NCBI GenBank assembly: GCA_021030905.1
Contig: JAGFMI010000006.1
Coordinates: 1,116,001 to 1,180,000, forward strand
Reading direction: 5' to 3'
Length of the DNA stretch: 64,000 bases
Source of the DNA: Pyrenula massariospora
Taxonomy: Eukaryota > Ascomycota > Eurotiomycetes > Pyrenulales > Pyrenulaceae
The notes below the pieces were generated by a model. That model made no database searches and had not been told where the DNA came from. It saw only the letters and a program-made list of their open reading frames with translations. Of this stretch, positions 46,602 to 57,456 are shown one piece after another. A program made the position numbers and the translations under genes. How positions within the stretch are numbered: position 1 is the first letter of the stretch; the number at the start of each line of letters is the position of its first letter.

Positions 46602-47471
46602 GCCGGAGATTTCTAAGCACCTTCAACGTGAGGCTGAGGAGCAGAATTGATGACGGTTTAGATTCTTGCCAAAGATAACAGCCTCGTGATGAGGATGGTA
46701 CAGGTTCAGAAGATTCAATAAAGAGAAGTCGGAATAGTATGAACCGCCAGAGACACAGAGGGAGAGTGCGCCGTTCTCATCTCACGAGAGAGAAATAAAG
46801 AGCTAGAGTTAAACTTATTAAGAGATCGCGTGAGATTACGGGGGGTTTCGTAAGACATTGGCACAATGCAGGAGGCTGAAAGCCACTGGACAAACCAATG
46901 ATGGACTGTCCAATACCGCCGGACAGTGGTCACACTTCTCTTCGCGCATGTTCACATAGGCAGGTAGCTATTGGTCGCAACCCTTTTTGTTCAGCAAGGC
47001 TGAGGCGGAGCAGACTGCTAGCTGCAGTGACAATACACGTGGTCTCTGCAAACGGCGTTTTGAATTGGGAAGGGCTTACAAGAAATTGACTGGTGACTTG
47101 TGATCATTTAAGATAAACGTAAACCATAGACTCTAGAGATGGCGAGGGAACAAGGATGATAATTGAATCCGTGAGAAAGTTAGTACCAACAGCGTTGTTA
47201 TAGCCGTTAAGATGCAAGGTTGTGATTCTGGCAAGCTAATTCGAGTTGGCCTCGAGGGCTTTCAGGCTAGCGTTGCTTCACAACCGAGTCGAATTCGGAT
47301 AAGCTTGTCGGGCAATGTGGTGGGTCTCAGACTTCTACTAGAGCACTGAGAGAGTCACCAACTTCGCTTTGACCAGACGACGGAGGCTTTGATTAATTGA
47401 AGAATGATACTAGGACTTATACCGTAATACATGAGCCTCTAGTCCGCGGCAGCCTTCTCAGCACCTTCACG
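46602..47471. other. Divergent promoter region
   Basis: 870 bases between the start of the 1040-residue gene and the start of the Xaa-Pro peptidase gene. No gene seen; presumed two promoters. Confidence 0.6.
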
Positions 47472-48956
47472 ATGGATACTTTGCAGAATGGCGCCGAATC
47501 TAACCCACCGCTGTCCCTAGAGAATCTTCAAATCTCACTGTCCAGCTCAATACTCTCCTCTACTAACAAGTATCCCGCCAAGCAACATGCGCGCCGCACA
47601 GCACAAAACCTCGGTGTCTCATCCGGACTGATATACCTCCCTGGCCAGCCGACCATCTACCTCGATGATTCTGACCAATTCCGCCCCTTTCGACAGCGGA
47701 GATACTTCTTCTACATCTCCGGCGTCAACGAAGCAGATTGCGTTATCACGTACGACATTGCGCGGGATGTACTGACGCTGTATGTACCTTATGTAGATGT
47801 TACAAAGGAGATCTGGTTCGGGCCGGGGTTAGGCATTCACGAAGCTGAAGAAATGTACGATATTGATGGAGCTAATTTTTCGACCGTGTTGGAGGGCCAC
47901 CTTCGGAAGTGGGTTGAGGTGAATGCGAAGGAGGGAGCGAAGATTTATCTCCTACATGACTGGCAGAGTCCTGACGTTTCATCTGTTCCTACCTTGGGCT
48001 CTGAACTCTTCAACACTAGGGACCTTATGCCCGCCATGAATGCCGCAAGGGTGATCAAGGACGACCACGAGATTGGCCTGGTACGGCGTGCGAACGAGAT
48101 CACGGGCCTAGCTCATAAAGCGGTCCTTCAGAATCTGTCTACCTTTACTAATGAGCGCGAGATAGAAGCGACTTTCTTGCAAACCTGTGTTTCACACGGG
48201 GTCAAGACGCAAGCTTATAAAACCATCGCCGGGAGCGGTGAAAATGCCGCGATATTGCATTACATGAAGAACGATGAGCCGCTCGCTGGTCGACAGCTTG
48301 TGTGTCTTGATGCCGGGTGCGACTGGAACTGCTATGCCAGTGATGTTACGAGAACGTTTCCAATCTCGGGGCACTTGACACCAGAGGCGAAGAAGATCTA
48401 TGACATAGTGCAGGAAATGCAGAGTAAGTGTATTAAATTAATCCGGCCTGGTGTGAGGTTCCGCGACTTGGACCACCTGGCAAGGATGATCATGATTAGG
48501 GGATTGATGGAGATTGGCATCCTCCGAGGCGGTACGGCGGACGAGATTTTCGAGACCGGGGTTCATCTAATTTTCCTGCCGCATGGATTGGGGCATCATG
48601 TCGGTCTGGAGGTTCACGATGTTAGTGAAAAGCCGATAATGGGTGTGAGGGAGGGTCGCAGCGTACACGAGGATGGGTTTCTGCCACCTTGTACGCGCGA
48701 CGGGCCTGAGCTTGAGGCAGGCATGGTTGTTACGGTCGAACCGGGCATTTACTTTTCGCGTGCCGCATTTTTGTTGGTTACGAGAAAGTTAGCGCAGTAC
48801 ATCGATCTCGATTTGGCGCGGAGCTATCTCCCTGTTGGAGGAGTAAGGATAGAAGACGATATTCTTGTGATGAAAGATGGGTACGAAGTTCTGACTAATG
48901 CGCCGAAAGGGGAGGAGGCATTAGAAATCATACTAAAAGGACACAGTGCATGTTGA
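47472..48956 (+). CDS. Xaa-Pro aminopeptidase/prolidase (M24B)
   Basis: Cytosolic dimetal peptidase cleaving before or after proline at peptide N-termini. The 494-residue protein has an N-terminal aminopeptidase-P domain ([34 protein letters not shown]) and a C-terminal pita-bread domain with all five metal ligands: D280 and D291 ([19 protein letters not shown]), H375 ([13 protein letters not shown]), E423 (VTVEPGIYF) and E461 ([10 protein letters not shown]). I use the ATG at 47472; upstream in-frame codons include no ATG giving family sequence. Single exon. A short stretch after EPGIYFSR diverges from the family as I remember it, but the frame is intact and the catalytic site complete. Similar fungal proteins are named both Xaa-Pro aminopeptidase and prolidase; the exact specificity is open. 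Confidence 0.92.
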   Translation: MDTLQNGAESNPPLSLENLQISLSSSILSSTNKYPAKQHARRTAQNLGVSSGLIYLPGQPTIYLDDSDQFRPFRQRRYFFYISGVNEADCVITYDIARDVLTLYVPYVDVTKEIWFGPGLGIHEAEEMYDIDGANFSTVLEGHLRKWVEVNAKEGAKIYLLHDWQSPDVSSVPTLGSELFNTRDLMPAMNAARVIKDDHEIGLVRRANEITGLAHKAVLQNLSTFTNEREIEATFLQTCVSHGVKTQAYKTIAGSGENAAILHYMKNDEPLAGRQLVCLDAGCDWNCYASDVTRTFPISGHLTPEAKKIYDIVQEMQSKCIKLIRPGVRFRDLDHLARMIMIRGLMEIGILRGGTADEIFETGVHLIFLPHGLGHHVGLEVHDVSEKPIMGVREGRSVHEDGFLPPCTRDGPELEAGMVVTVEPGIYFSRAAFLLVTRKLAQYIDLDLARSYLPVGGVRIEDDILVMKDGYEVLTNAPKGEEALEIILKGHSAC

Positions 48957-50068
48957 TGAGATAGACAAAAAGACACATCGATGAACGGTGGCTTCTGATG
49001 TGACTTGACATGCGCATCGTCCCAAAGATAACGCAAACTCCCATCTTGTGAACAGGGACTGTCCTTCTTTGTAGATAGCAAACTCAGGCCCCTCCCAGCC
49101 CGCCTTGCTTCGATCATCGGCATCTCTAGATATTTCGAGCCGGGTTGCTGCCTTCTGCCCTTCTCACTTCCCTTCACATGTTTCTGACTCCGCATTTCCA
49201 TTCGCGTCTGCCTGAGACGTACTCATGCCGAACTGTGTAAATCCTGGGCTTGCTTGTCCAATTGGGGAAACAGTTCATCTTGAATCCTGTTCTAGGCTGC
49301 TTAGGAAACTTGATCTTCACTGCCGTTGCAATGTTTATTGGGCCTGTGGAAGATTCTCCAACCCTACTTCTGCCTCCTTCGCATATTCGGGGCTTCCCAA
49401 CTCAGTTCTAGTCGCATCAATCGCCGTCCTGACGACCAAGATAGCTGCCGTTTGACAAGATCGGGCTTCTCTGTAGCTCCGGTTGTTGCAGGCTTCTTCA
49501 TGCAAATCTCCACTAGCCCACCGAACGAAGTCATAAGATACGTGATCCGACTTTGTCGCCTTCATCGACATCCACCAGAATCCTTCCATAGAGCCGTCTA
49601 CAGAGATCATGCAGGCAGCAAGATTGTCCTGTCATGCTGGTGACGCAAGTCCATTGTTGAAACCGAGTTTCAGATTCCCGCGTCGTAAAGCGACGACAGG
49701 CCGATGAGTCTCCGAAGTTCGGCCGAGCTAGCGGGAACACGTGACGTCGCGTCTTCGTGAGTCACCAGGCCGCAAAAGCATTCGCCACGGATGCCCAACG
49801 GCCACAACACTCACCAGCAAAACACGCCGCATGACTCCGGATTTCGCGTGCCAGATGTGCTGTCAAACTTTTTCAAATGACTCACGGAATGATTGGTCAT
49901 TATGCCTCGCCAAACAGTCACCATTTCGACGGCCACCCTTTACATAAGACAGGCTCCTATTCACTCTTCTTTGTTTACTTTCCTTTTGTCCTTCACTGAA
50001 TCTCTGCTCTCTCTCTCTTATACGTTGCTGGCATTCATTTTACGCTCAAGACAGCAAGGAAGCAAAGC
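48957..50068. other. Intergenic, 1.1 kb
   Basis: 3' flank of the peptidase gene and promoter of the 120-residue gene. A CRE/E-box-like site is at 49738-49748. Open frames at 49225-49455 and 49335-49610 have no recognisable family. No gene supported. Confidence 0.5.
49738..49748. promoter_or_regulatory. E-box/CRE composite site
   Basis: CACGTGACGTC joins an E-box (CACGTG) and a CRE-type core (TGACGTC), about 320 bases before the 120-residue gene. TGAGTCA (49758-49764) and TGACTCA (49878-49884) lie nearby. These are bZIP/bHLH-type sites by pattern only; TGASTCA alone is expected several times by chance in a window of this size. Confidence 0.35.
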
Positions 50069-50431
50069 ATGGCACACCGGCACAACCGTCGGAGGAGTCG
50101 GCCGCGGACAAGGCCGTCGAAGATTGGATCGCGGCCACAACAAAACGAAACTTCTTTCAACACCGGCACACAGTCAGTCTCAGGAGCACGGTCATCCCCC
50201 AGAGGCCTGCAGGGTCTCGGGGTTACTTATCTGACCACAGGCTTGACGGTTCCCTTGCAGCAGATACAGGCAGCGACTTGGCAGCGGCAACGTGAAGCAC
50301 AACAGAAGGAGGCTGCCAAAATCGAGCAGGATCGGTGTCGGCTTTTTGGAGGCGAGCCAGGAGATGATGTGGGGCTTTGTTATCGAATGCTGGAGTACTT
50401 TGGAGGTTTGGATTTTATTGACGGAGAATAG
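50069..50431 (+). CDS. Small basic fungal protein, 120 residues
   Basis: Single exon from an ATG at 50069. The N-terminal 30 residues are Arg/Lys-rich (MAHRHNRRRSRPRTRPSK). The middle is Ser/Thr/Gln-rich, a helical charged segment follows (QRQREAQQKEAAKIEQDRCR), and the C-terminus GGEPGDDVGLCYRMLEYFGG then LDFIDGE is compact and acidic. That C-terminal block looks like a conserved motif that I recall from other ascomycete hypothetical proteins, which is why I call it real. Function unknown; the basic N-terminus could give nuclear location or nucleic-acid binding (inference). Confidence 0.6.
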   Translation: MAHRHNRRRSRPRTRPSKIGSRPQQNETSFNTGTQSVSGARSSPRGLQGLGVTYLTTGLTVPLQQIQAATWQRQREAQQKEAAKIEQDRCRLFGGEPGDDVGLCYRMLEYFGGLDFIDGE

Positions 50432-50782
50432 TGAAATGAAGTACGGCGAGCCGCAAGAAGAGGAAAGAATGAGGATCGGACAGAAATATTTGCGACCTTG
50501 GAACCTCTGGAACTATACTTCCACACTATGTTCGACAACATGTTTCCTGGGCCAATGAAGTGAGAAACCCTTTCGTTAAACGATCGTTAGAAAGCTGGCC
50601 TTGTCGATAGCTGAATAGACTCCACTTGCTCATCCTCTAAGAATTTCATTTAGGAATAGGGTAGACAAGATGATCTTCGTACCTACAAAAGTAGTCGGTT
50701 GCTTGTTTTTGAATTCTTGCATCATATGTAATTTCGAAGCTGCAGGTGGGATGCACGATATAGTCAGAAAATTCACCAGGAT
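50432..50782. other. Convergent intergenic region
   Basis: 351 bases between the 3' ends of the 120-residue gene and the Dus1 gene; nothing noticed. Confidence 0.6.
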
Positions 50783-52452
50783 CTAGCCGCACACTGTAGC
50801 CTCTCGCGGCAACTCTGAAGCAACCTCGGGTTGATTTTCAGTCTCTGCTGTTGTCGCAGCCTGCGATGATATTGGACGTTCTTTATTCAGCTTTTGTTTT
50901 TCTTTTTCAGCAAGCTTCTTCTTGCTAAGCATTAAGGCGCCATTCCGGTAAGCTTCCTCAGGCAGAGGTCGGATGTACGGTTGACAAACCCACCACGGCC
51001 GCTTGTATTTCGCGATCTTAGCTTCGGGTGACGATTTAGATTCTCGAGTAATATCTTCATCTGCGGCTTCGGCAGACTCGGAAGTAAATTGACCCGGGTT
51101 TTCTTCGTACTCTCGTAGTCCGTTAGCAACCACCTTTTCAACCATCATAAGGACACTCTCGAAAGCATCGATATCACCTAGCCGGCACTGAGCAAGTGCA
51201 TCTCGAATGTTAGTGTGGCGAGCAACGACTTGTCTTAGCATGTGAAAAAGATGGCCTTGCATAGCCTTGAGACTTGGTGAATTCGGCTTGGGCTCTTTGC
51301 CATGCTTCTGCTTTTTTCGAGGCGGCTCTTGAGCACCGTTGTCATTGTCGGCCATGAATAATGTTGAAGGGTCTTTTGACGAACTAGATACGAACAAAGG
51401 CGATCGAACAGGAGGCTCTTTCTCCAGAACGTGGCGATGGATGATGTCGAGATATCTTCGAAATACCGCATCTACTCGGAAGCCCGCTATGCCAGTTTTA
51501 CCTCTCCAATACGCGGGTTCATCCTTGTCAATCGTAGCCGGTTTTGCGAAAATTGTTGGATCTGATAGATTGCCTTCGGCGCTCATGACTCCATCAGCTC
51601 CTGTGGCTTCTAGACATGCACTTAGATCGTTATGACTCAGAATGTTGCCATTTGCGAATATTACAGTATCCGGTGGGAGGTTTTCTCGCAGGTACTTGAT
51701 GAAAGACCAATCTGCTAGTCCTGTGTTATGACCCTTTTGTTCCCTTGTCCTTCCATGCACTGTGATGATGCTAGCCCCAGCATCTACTATTGTCCGAGCA
51801 TACTCTAGAGTGCTCTCCCTGGTATCAAGAATCCGCAGCTTTGCCGTGACTGGGATGGAAAGCTCATTGTGCAATTTGTTGATAAGCTTGTATATCAGCG
51901 CTTTGTCTTCTTGAACAAATGCGCCGTAATTACCCCTTTTCGCTATCCCTTGTGGACACCCAAGGTTAAGATCAACGGCATCACAAAAAGGCTCGACATA
52001 TCGCGCTGCAGCCAGCAGTTCATCAGGATTATTGGCGCAGAATTGGACAAAAAGTGGTCTATCTAGCTTAGGGTTGCCGTCAAGGAATAGTTCGTCATTA
52101 GGGATGCCAGAGGTTCCTCGGTACGTTGCTCGTGTAGGTTGAAAATTCTGGTCTCTATTCTTGGCTGTTTCGGCGAACAGGCGGGCGTGGAACATTGGAG
52201 AGTAGGCTAGCAGCGAGGTTGGCGACTCCGGTGCAGAGAATGATCTTGTCAGCGCTCTCCATGCCTTTCGAAAAGTTAGCAAAGATCAAGGACTGGAACA
52301 GAGCGAATACCGACGAATTCTGACCTGTCAACCATTGGGGCAAGTATCATCTTTGGGGACCCGATGCTTTCGTAAAACTTCCGTCCCGTTAGCTTTACAC
52401 GGATGGGATTTTGATCCGCATCTGTCACAACTTTCTTCGCATTAGAATCCAT
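50783..52452 (-). CDS. DUS1: tRNA-dihydrouridine synthase, Dus1 type
   Basis: FMN- and NAD(P)H-dependent enzyme reducing uridines in the D-loop of cytoplasmic tRNAs. The 539-residue protein has exons 52452-52315 and 52264-50783; the intron (52265-52314) has a GTCGGT donor, GCTAAC branch and AAAG acceptor and, when removed, gives MILAPMVDRSEFAWRALTR. The TIM-barrel domain shows YSPMFHARLFAE, VQFCANNPDELLAAA, the active-site Cys in DLNLGCPQGIAKRGNYGAF, VTAKLRI, ITVHGRTREQK and VIFANGNI. The C-terminal extension is Lys/Glu-rich, as in fungal Dus1. The ATG at 52452 begins MDSNAKKVV; the frame runs upstream without another ATG. A donor of the GTCGGT form is weak, but the reconstructed sequence is unambiguous. 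Confidence 0.92.
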
Positions 52453-54329
52453 CTCCCGAAGGTATCCGATATTGGTTCTTCGGTTAGTCAGAAAAGGCTC
52501 CCTCGTAGGGCGGAGCACCCTTACGGGTAGCCCCAGAAGATATCTCGCGATGGTTGAGGAAAGAAAAAGTCAGTCACATCGAAATTTGCAAAGCTTCGCA
52601 GGGCCACGTAAGAAGGGAGCGACAACAGAGGAGCACCAGTAGAATGCTATATGCGCAGGATGTTGTATTCAAGTTTCTTCAAAATGTTCTCGGAATAGTT
52701 TCCTTCCACTCCATAGCGGCATGCTTCCGTTGACGAAGCCAGGCAAGGAACGTCTCGACTTTGCTAAACCTCGAAATGCTTAGATGATTTGTTGTCCTAA
52801 CCTGTCGAAGCAAGTTATCCGTCACTATAGAAGCTCTAATATTCGTTACAGTGGACTTCAAATTTGGAGAGCCTGTGAGATCTATGCTGACAGTGGAACT
52901 GAACGTCGTTCAGTATGCTCTACTCCATATTCCTTTCTGATCGAAAGATCGCCTGCAGTGGGTTTCAGACCAAATTGGAAGGGCGACGAACAAGATTTCT
53001 TGAAGATTCTTCATGTCAAAATGTGTCAATTGAGTCCGACAGCGGATGACTCTTACACATCGATCTACACTAGCCCCTGCTCTTACTAGGTTACGGACTT
53101 TACGACCCTTTGAAGTGTGTTTTGCTGGAGAGAAAAGACAGATAAGGAAATAGCTCGTCAAGTGTGACTGCTTGCCATATTTCCGATCCTGAGATGATTC
53201 AAGGAAATATTTCTGGTCCTCATGAATCATGGCCGCTAGGGGAAATGTCCGGCGATTAGCCTGACGGTCGGAGCTAATCGCGTGCATAGGGTCTAAACTT
53301 GGACCGTCTTTGAACCTTTTCTCCTTTGGTGTCTTAAGCGTCCTTTATCGCCTCAGTCCAGCTCATCAACACTTCTCGTTTCTGTTGTTCTCTTACTTGC
53401 TCAAGAGCTCTTGTTGAGCATAAGCTTGAGGGTTTTCCGGACGCTGAAAGTCTTGGTAGCTCGAACTCCTAACGGCGCTGTTTCGCAAACTCCTGCAGAC
53501 AGCTGTATTCAAGATTTCGACAAGTGCGCGCCGACAGATTTATCCCCTCTTTAGTGGCCAAATAATAGAATTGGATGTACTCCGGAAAAACAAAGATCGC
53601 GATAATTAGTTGGCCGAGCAAGTGCTAGCGTGAGCGCGGGCCTTTTTCAAAACTGCCAGCGGAAGTGATATCCATGCAACGAAGCAAGTCCGCTTCTTAG
53701 AGCGTACAAAAGCCGTTTAATTGACTAGACGACGGTTCGCGGAGAAACTCTAAGCCTCGGAAAGGTGGTGCAACGTGCTTTACCGCTAATACGTATCGTT
53801 CTTCCAGGAACACCCAGCTAGCTGTGAGTACTTCGCTGGTTATATGAGCACAATGAACAAAACAGATTCTTGATAGCCATGGTGTCCAAGTGACAAGTTT
53901 GGCAAGCACTACCGTGGTATAGTTCTGCAGTACATATCATATCTGCTTAAGCCGGACGACATTGATTGGGAACATACATTCAACGACTTTTCTGCGTATA
54001 GTCTTCATTCTAAGTCTATGTCCGGATCCAGTCCGAAGTTCTTTGAGCGCTTTGCTCGTTCTGGCCAAAGGGGAGGCTGGAGCATACCCACGCCCTAGAA
54101 ACGGCCTTCTAAGATGGACACGACGCTCATCAGGTTTCAACACAGTGCGGACAAAACGATAGCGCTACAGATATAAATTCTGCAGTTTCCTTCGACCTTT
54201 TAGATCTTTGTAAGTTTTCGGACCGACGAGAATTGCCACTTGGATGCGCTTCTTCCTCTTTGCTTGCAAATTCATGCTTTCTGGTGACTCATATATACCT
54301 TTAGACCTCGGGAAAGACGTGAATTCAAG
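52453..54329. other. Intergenic, 1.9 kb
   Basis: Promoter of Dus1 (left) and of MFS permease 1 (right). A minus frame at 52910-53287 (125 codons, ATG) has no family I know. A TGACTCA heptamer lies about 45 bases before the permease ATG. No gene supported. Confidence 0.5.
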
Positions 54330-56021
54330 ATGACACCTGTTCTAGCGACAATCAATGAGATCCCCCTAGAGCAACAGCCATCGTTCGGGTCCGAATCAAC
54401 ATGTGTCTCTGATCCTCATGAGCCAAAAGCTATCCCAGATCCCGCTGAACAATCCGTCCCAGATCATGTGAGGCCCTCAGAGACTTACGAAGGGTTCCAC
54501 CGATGGGACCCAACGGCTGAATGGCAGCCTCAGGAAGAGCGACACCTTGTGAGAAGGATCGACTGGAAAGTACTGGCCCCGGTTTGCTGTGCCACCTTTG
54601 CTATAAGCCTCGATAGGGGAAACACCTCCTATGCCTTGGCCGACAACATGCTCGACGACATCGGTCTCAATACCAACCAGTACAACTACGGCCTCATGGT
54701 GTTTTGGATATTCTACCTCATCGCTGAGTTTCCTTCTGCAATAATTGCAAAGAAGATTGGGCCTGATGTCTGGATACCAGTTCAAATGATCACATGGGGT
54801 ATAGTCGCAACTTCTTCATGCCTAGTCAACGACGCTCGAGGTTGGTACACCACGCGAGCTCTGCTGGGTATTTGCGAAGCAGGCTCCATACCGGCTTTCA
54901 CGCTGTATCTATCCTATTTCTACATAAGCAAGGAACTTCCGCTTCGATTGAGCTTCTTGACGTCTGCAGTTTGGATGACAAATATCATTGGCGCGTTCCT
55001 AGCCTATGGCATCTTACGTTTGAGGCATATTACTGGATGGGAGGGTTGGAGATGGCTGTTTGGTATTGAAGGAGGTTTCACACTGATTGTCGGCATCATG
55101 GTTTGGTGAGTATCACAATTCAAAATCTGCTTCACAGCAATTAATGAGGGAAAATATAGGCTGTATTTACCCAGTTCACTTACCCAGGAAAAGTCACACA
55201 AACGCTGGTTGAACGACCGTGCAGAAAGCTGGTTGACTGAGCGTGAGGAAATCATTGCGGTGAACCGACTGTTGCGCGACGACTCTGGCAAAGGACAGAT
55301 GCACAACCGAGAGGCTTTATCATGGGCCCTACTCTTGCGAGCCTTGATTGACTACCAGCTCTGGCCGTTCTACGTCCTCGCGTTGACCTGGTGTATTCCT
55401 ATCGCACCTGTCGCACAATACTTTACCCTCCTCCTTGGAGAATTCGGGTTTTCGTTATTCGCAACAATCCTTCTCACTATTCCCATACACCTCCTTCTAC
55501 TCATCCAAGGCCCTTTTTGGACATGGCTGAGCGTTCGGATCAATGACCGTTTTTTCTGCATGCTTGCGACTCAAATATGGGTTCTACCCTTACTGATTGC
55601 GCTGGAAGTTCTTCCAGCTGGAGCATCACAGTGGACCAGATATACCATTTGCATGCTCATCTGCGGCCAGCCGTTTACTTTGCCTATTATGCTGGCTTTT
55701 GCATCCAACAACGCTGGTAGTGTCAGCACACGCGCTGTCAGCACGACGCTCGTGAGTCTATTTAGTAATGCCTCGCTCGTCATGTCGGTGAACATTTATC
55801 GTGAGCGTGATAAGCCTTACTACAGAGACGGAACTAAAGCGCTGATTGGTGTTTCGGCTTTTGTTATGATTTGCATCATTGGGGGCAGGCAGTATTATAA
55901 AAGTATAAATAAAAGGAGGGAGAAACGATGGAATGCCATGCCGGCAGACGAGCGGAAGAAATATGCGGCGGCTAGCCAAGATGAAGGCAATCGAAGACTT
56001 GACTGGAGATTCGAGCATTGA
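54330..56021 (+). CDS. MFS permease, allantoate permease (Dal5/ACS) family
   Basis: Proton-coupled importer of small organic anions at the plasma membrane. The 545-residue protein has exons 54330-55105 and 55160-56021 (54 nt intron, GTGAGT donor, ATATAG acceptor). About 75 hydrophilic residues precede 12 predicted membrane helices. The family's first-helix motif is seen as WKVLAPVCCATFAISLDRGN, then FWIFYLIAEFPSAIIAKKIG, and RALLGICEAGSIPAFTLYLS with helix 4-5 features. The central loop is hydrophilic (LPSSLTQEKSHKRWLNDR) and leads into the second six helices. The C-terminus contains RREKRWNAMPADERKKYAA, typical of this family. Substrate cannot be read from sequence; allantoate, ureidosuccinate, nicotinate or similar acids are candidates. 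Confidence 0.88.
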
Positions 56022-56922
56022 ACCCGCGAGCTTCCGCCGCCAGACGGCATGACAGTTTCTTGCTTCTACCTCAATCCCCACGCATCTCACAATTCAGTCC
56101 TCCCTCACTCCCTCGTCCCAAGAATCTACCTCAACATGGGCAGGCTATACTTTTCAGCCTAATTCATAGGCCTGACCGGTCTGGGAGGACGAGCCAGAAA
56201 GACGGCGAAGGTAGAGGGGAGAGAGGAGACCGCGAGAGATGGAGGGGTGAAGAATGGTATGCCACACGCAAGTGCTCTTTTGCAACTTGCTGTGGAATCT
56301 AACATAGAAAGGTATACAAGAATGCGTTCCTGCTGGCCAAGGTGGGTAATGGAAGACTATTATGCAATTAGTTGGGCACCTTTCAGGTGTCTATCCTGTG
56401 ATGACTTATGTTCCTATGAAGAATTTGATTTCTCTTAGGAAGAAAATCTTTGTGGGGGAAAGGGGAGGAAGTTTGTGAGGACCGGCAACATTGGCCTGGT
56501 GTTTGAAAAGGTGCTATTTGTTTAAAAGATTAGAAGTATTATGAGTAGCGACTTAACTGAAATAGTAATATATTGACCGTGTAGTCGTTGTTCCATGGTC
56601 TTACTCTCGAGAGACAACGAAGCGTGCGCTGGGCACGCATTCAATTTCGGAAATATTCGAAAGAATACTTCACTGTGCAGTGTTTGGCGTTCGTAAAGCC
56701 CGGGGGCTGGTAGTCGCTAGCAGCAGCCCCGATAAGACGCCCGCCAAAACACAACATCCACTATAAGCGACCCTACAAAAGCGGTGCTTTGAACCGCGGT
56801 TTGGACGCTACTGCCTCGGGACTGGTAGCGGACAGGCCTGCTAGCCCCGGCACTTCCATGCCTAGCCCTAGCCCCCACTACAGCTACAAGCTCATCCTTA
56901 TTCTCCGTGACTCAGCCCTCGT
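56022..56922. other. Convergent intergenic region
   Basis: 900 bases between the 3' ends of permease 1 and the MJ1316 gene. A small imperfect hairpin (GGGGCTG .. CAGCCCC) lies at about 56703-56730. No gene. Confidence 0.55.
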
Positions 56923-57456
56923 TTACTGCTCCCAAACTTCAAACTCCATCGTTTCTTCCACCGGCAGCCCGCTGTCGAACAATAAGTCTGCCCTAGCTTC
57001 TCTGTCCCAAATAATCTTATCTAGGTCCTTGTGCTTGAAATATCGGATCCGATGCTGAGGGATGAAGTCCTCTCCAGTCACGTCGTCGATCCATAAATCC
57101 AGCAGGATCTCTGCAATCCCGTCGAACCTGTCGATGTAGCCGACAATAAAGTCAGAAGTATGGTACACTGGATCCCAGCGGAGGCGATTCAGGATGTCTA
57201 CGAGTTCATGGTGAGCCAAAAAGAAAAATTTGAAAGTTGGAATGGTATTACCCCCAGCTGGACGTAATTTTGCAGCCATTGACTTCGGGCTTTCGTTAAA
57301 CTCTTCGGCACCTGGCTCTTGGATTTCTGCGCTCTGCAAGACTTTCCGTAGTTTCGAGCCCGAATTCGGCCTCCTTGCTGTTGAGCTTTGAACGGTTTCT
57401 CTGTCCTCCTTAGCTTTGTGACGATTGCCGCTTGTCGGACGTTTGCTCTCCGCCAT
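56923..57456 (-). CDS. Stand-alone MJ1316 (DUF504) RNA cyclic-end recognition protein
   Basis: A 177-residue protein, ATG at 57456, single exon. Residues 1-70 are basic and Ser-rich. From about residue 82 the MJ1316 fold is evident: the conserved pattern LRWDPVYHTSDFIVGYIDR, then FDGIAEILLDLWIDD, IPQHRIRYFKHKD and IIWDREARADLLF. This domain (Pfam MJ1316, once DUF504) is predicted from comparative genomics to recognise RNA 2',3'-cyclic phosphate ends in RNA repair or processing. It occurs in archaea and in animal LENG9-like fusions. Here it has no fused 2H phosphodiesterase or zinc finger. Biochemical role in fungi is unknown. Confidence 0.85.
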   Translation of the reverse strand: MAESKRPTSGNRHKAKEDRETVQSSTARRPNSGSKLRKVLQSAEIQEPGAEEFNESPKSMAAKLRPAGGNTIPTFKFFFLAHHELVDILNRLRWDPVYHTSDFIVGYIDRFDGIAEILLDLWIDDVTGEDFIPQHRIRYFKHKDLDKIIWDREARADLLFDSGLPVEETMEFEVWEQ

